The notes under the pieces are model-generated. The model was not told the DNA's origin, did no database searches, and saw only the letters and a list, made by a program, of their open reading frames with translations. Positions 63,984 through 64,000 of a DNA stretch of 64,000 nt are shown here, piece after piece. The stretch is from Oscarella lobularis (Eukaryota; Porifera; Homoscleromorpha; Homosclerophorida; Oscarellidae), in assembly GCF_947507565.1 (NCBI RefSeq), contig NC_089182.1, positions 3,348,001 to 3,412,000 of the forward strand. The letters run 5' to 3'. The position numbers and the translations under genes were made by a program. Position 1 is the first letter of the stretch. Each line of letters starts with the position of its first letter.

Positions 63984-64000
63984 GTACGTACGTACACCTT

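Overview
The window is nuclear DNA of a compact animal genome. Genes are dense, on both strands, and split by many short AT-rich introns (mostly 45-70 bases, often built from TTAATTAA-like runs). The gene set (Vasa, receptor tyrosine phosphatases, TESK, GIPC, RFX, TSP1 and fucolectin-like domains) is metazoan. The mix of a very compact genome with large lectin/Ig/FN3/TSP1 receptors would suit a sponge, perhaps a homoscleromorph. That assignment is an inference; no marker gene proves it.

Bases 1-36303 hold a head-to-tail array of near-duplicate single-pass receptors, all on the + strand and only about 235-285 bases apart, except one interval that carries an insertion. In order: gene A (first exon off the left edge), B (a remnant made of signal-peptide exon plus tail), C, D, E, F and G. 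The full ectodomain is FTP lectin - Ig - TSP1 - FTP - Ig - TSP1 - Ig - Ig - FN3 - FN3, one domain per exon, with every intron in phase 1. Two cytoplasmic fates alternate on almost the same ectodomain: tandem tyrosine-phosphatase domains (A, D, E, G) or a short tail with an ITIM-like tyrosine motif (C, F, and relic B). F and G lack Ig4 and both FN3 domains. In the phosphatase receptors an Ig-like domain lies after the membrane segment, before the first phosphatase domain. My splice models for C-G are in frame from start codon to stop; A is open from its first visible exon. The array therefore looks like a live, recombining family of paired receptors, a candidate for self/non-self or microbe recognition.

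From 36.5 kb on are ordinary single-copy genes: vasa/DDX4 (+), hydroxypyruvate isomerase HYI (+), GIPC (-), a TESK-type kinase (+), a type II membrane protein with two TSP1 repeats and a carboxypeptidase-regulatory-like domain (+), an unrecognised candidate gene (-), KRI1 (+), a secretory GPX7/8-like peroxidase (-), LAS1 (+), an F-BAR RhoGAP of the ARHGAP29/45/GMIP group (+), a small cysteine-rich secreted protein (+), a low-complexity reading frame that may be a 5' exon of the next gene, and the N-terminal two thirds of an RFX1/2/3-type factor running off the right edge. GIPC/TESK and GPX/LAS1 are divergent pairs; HYI/GIPC and KRI1/GPX converge. KRI1 and LAS1, both ribosome-biogenesis factors, flank GPX.
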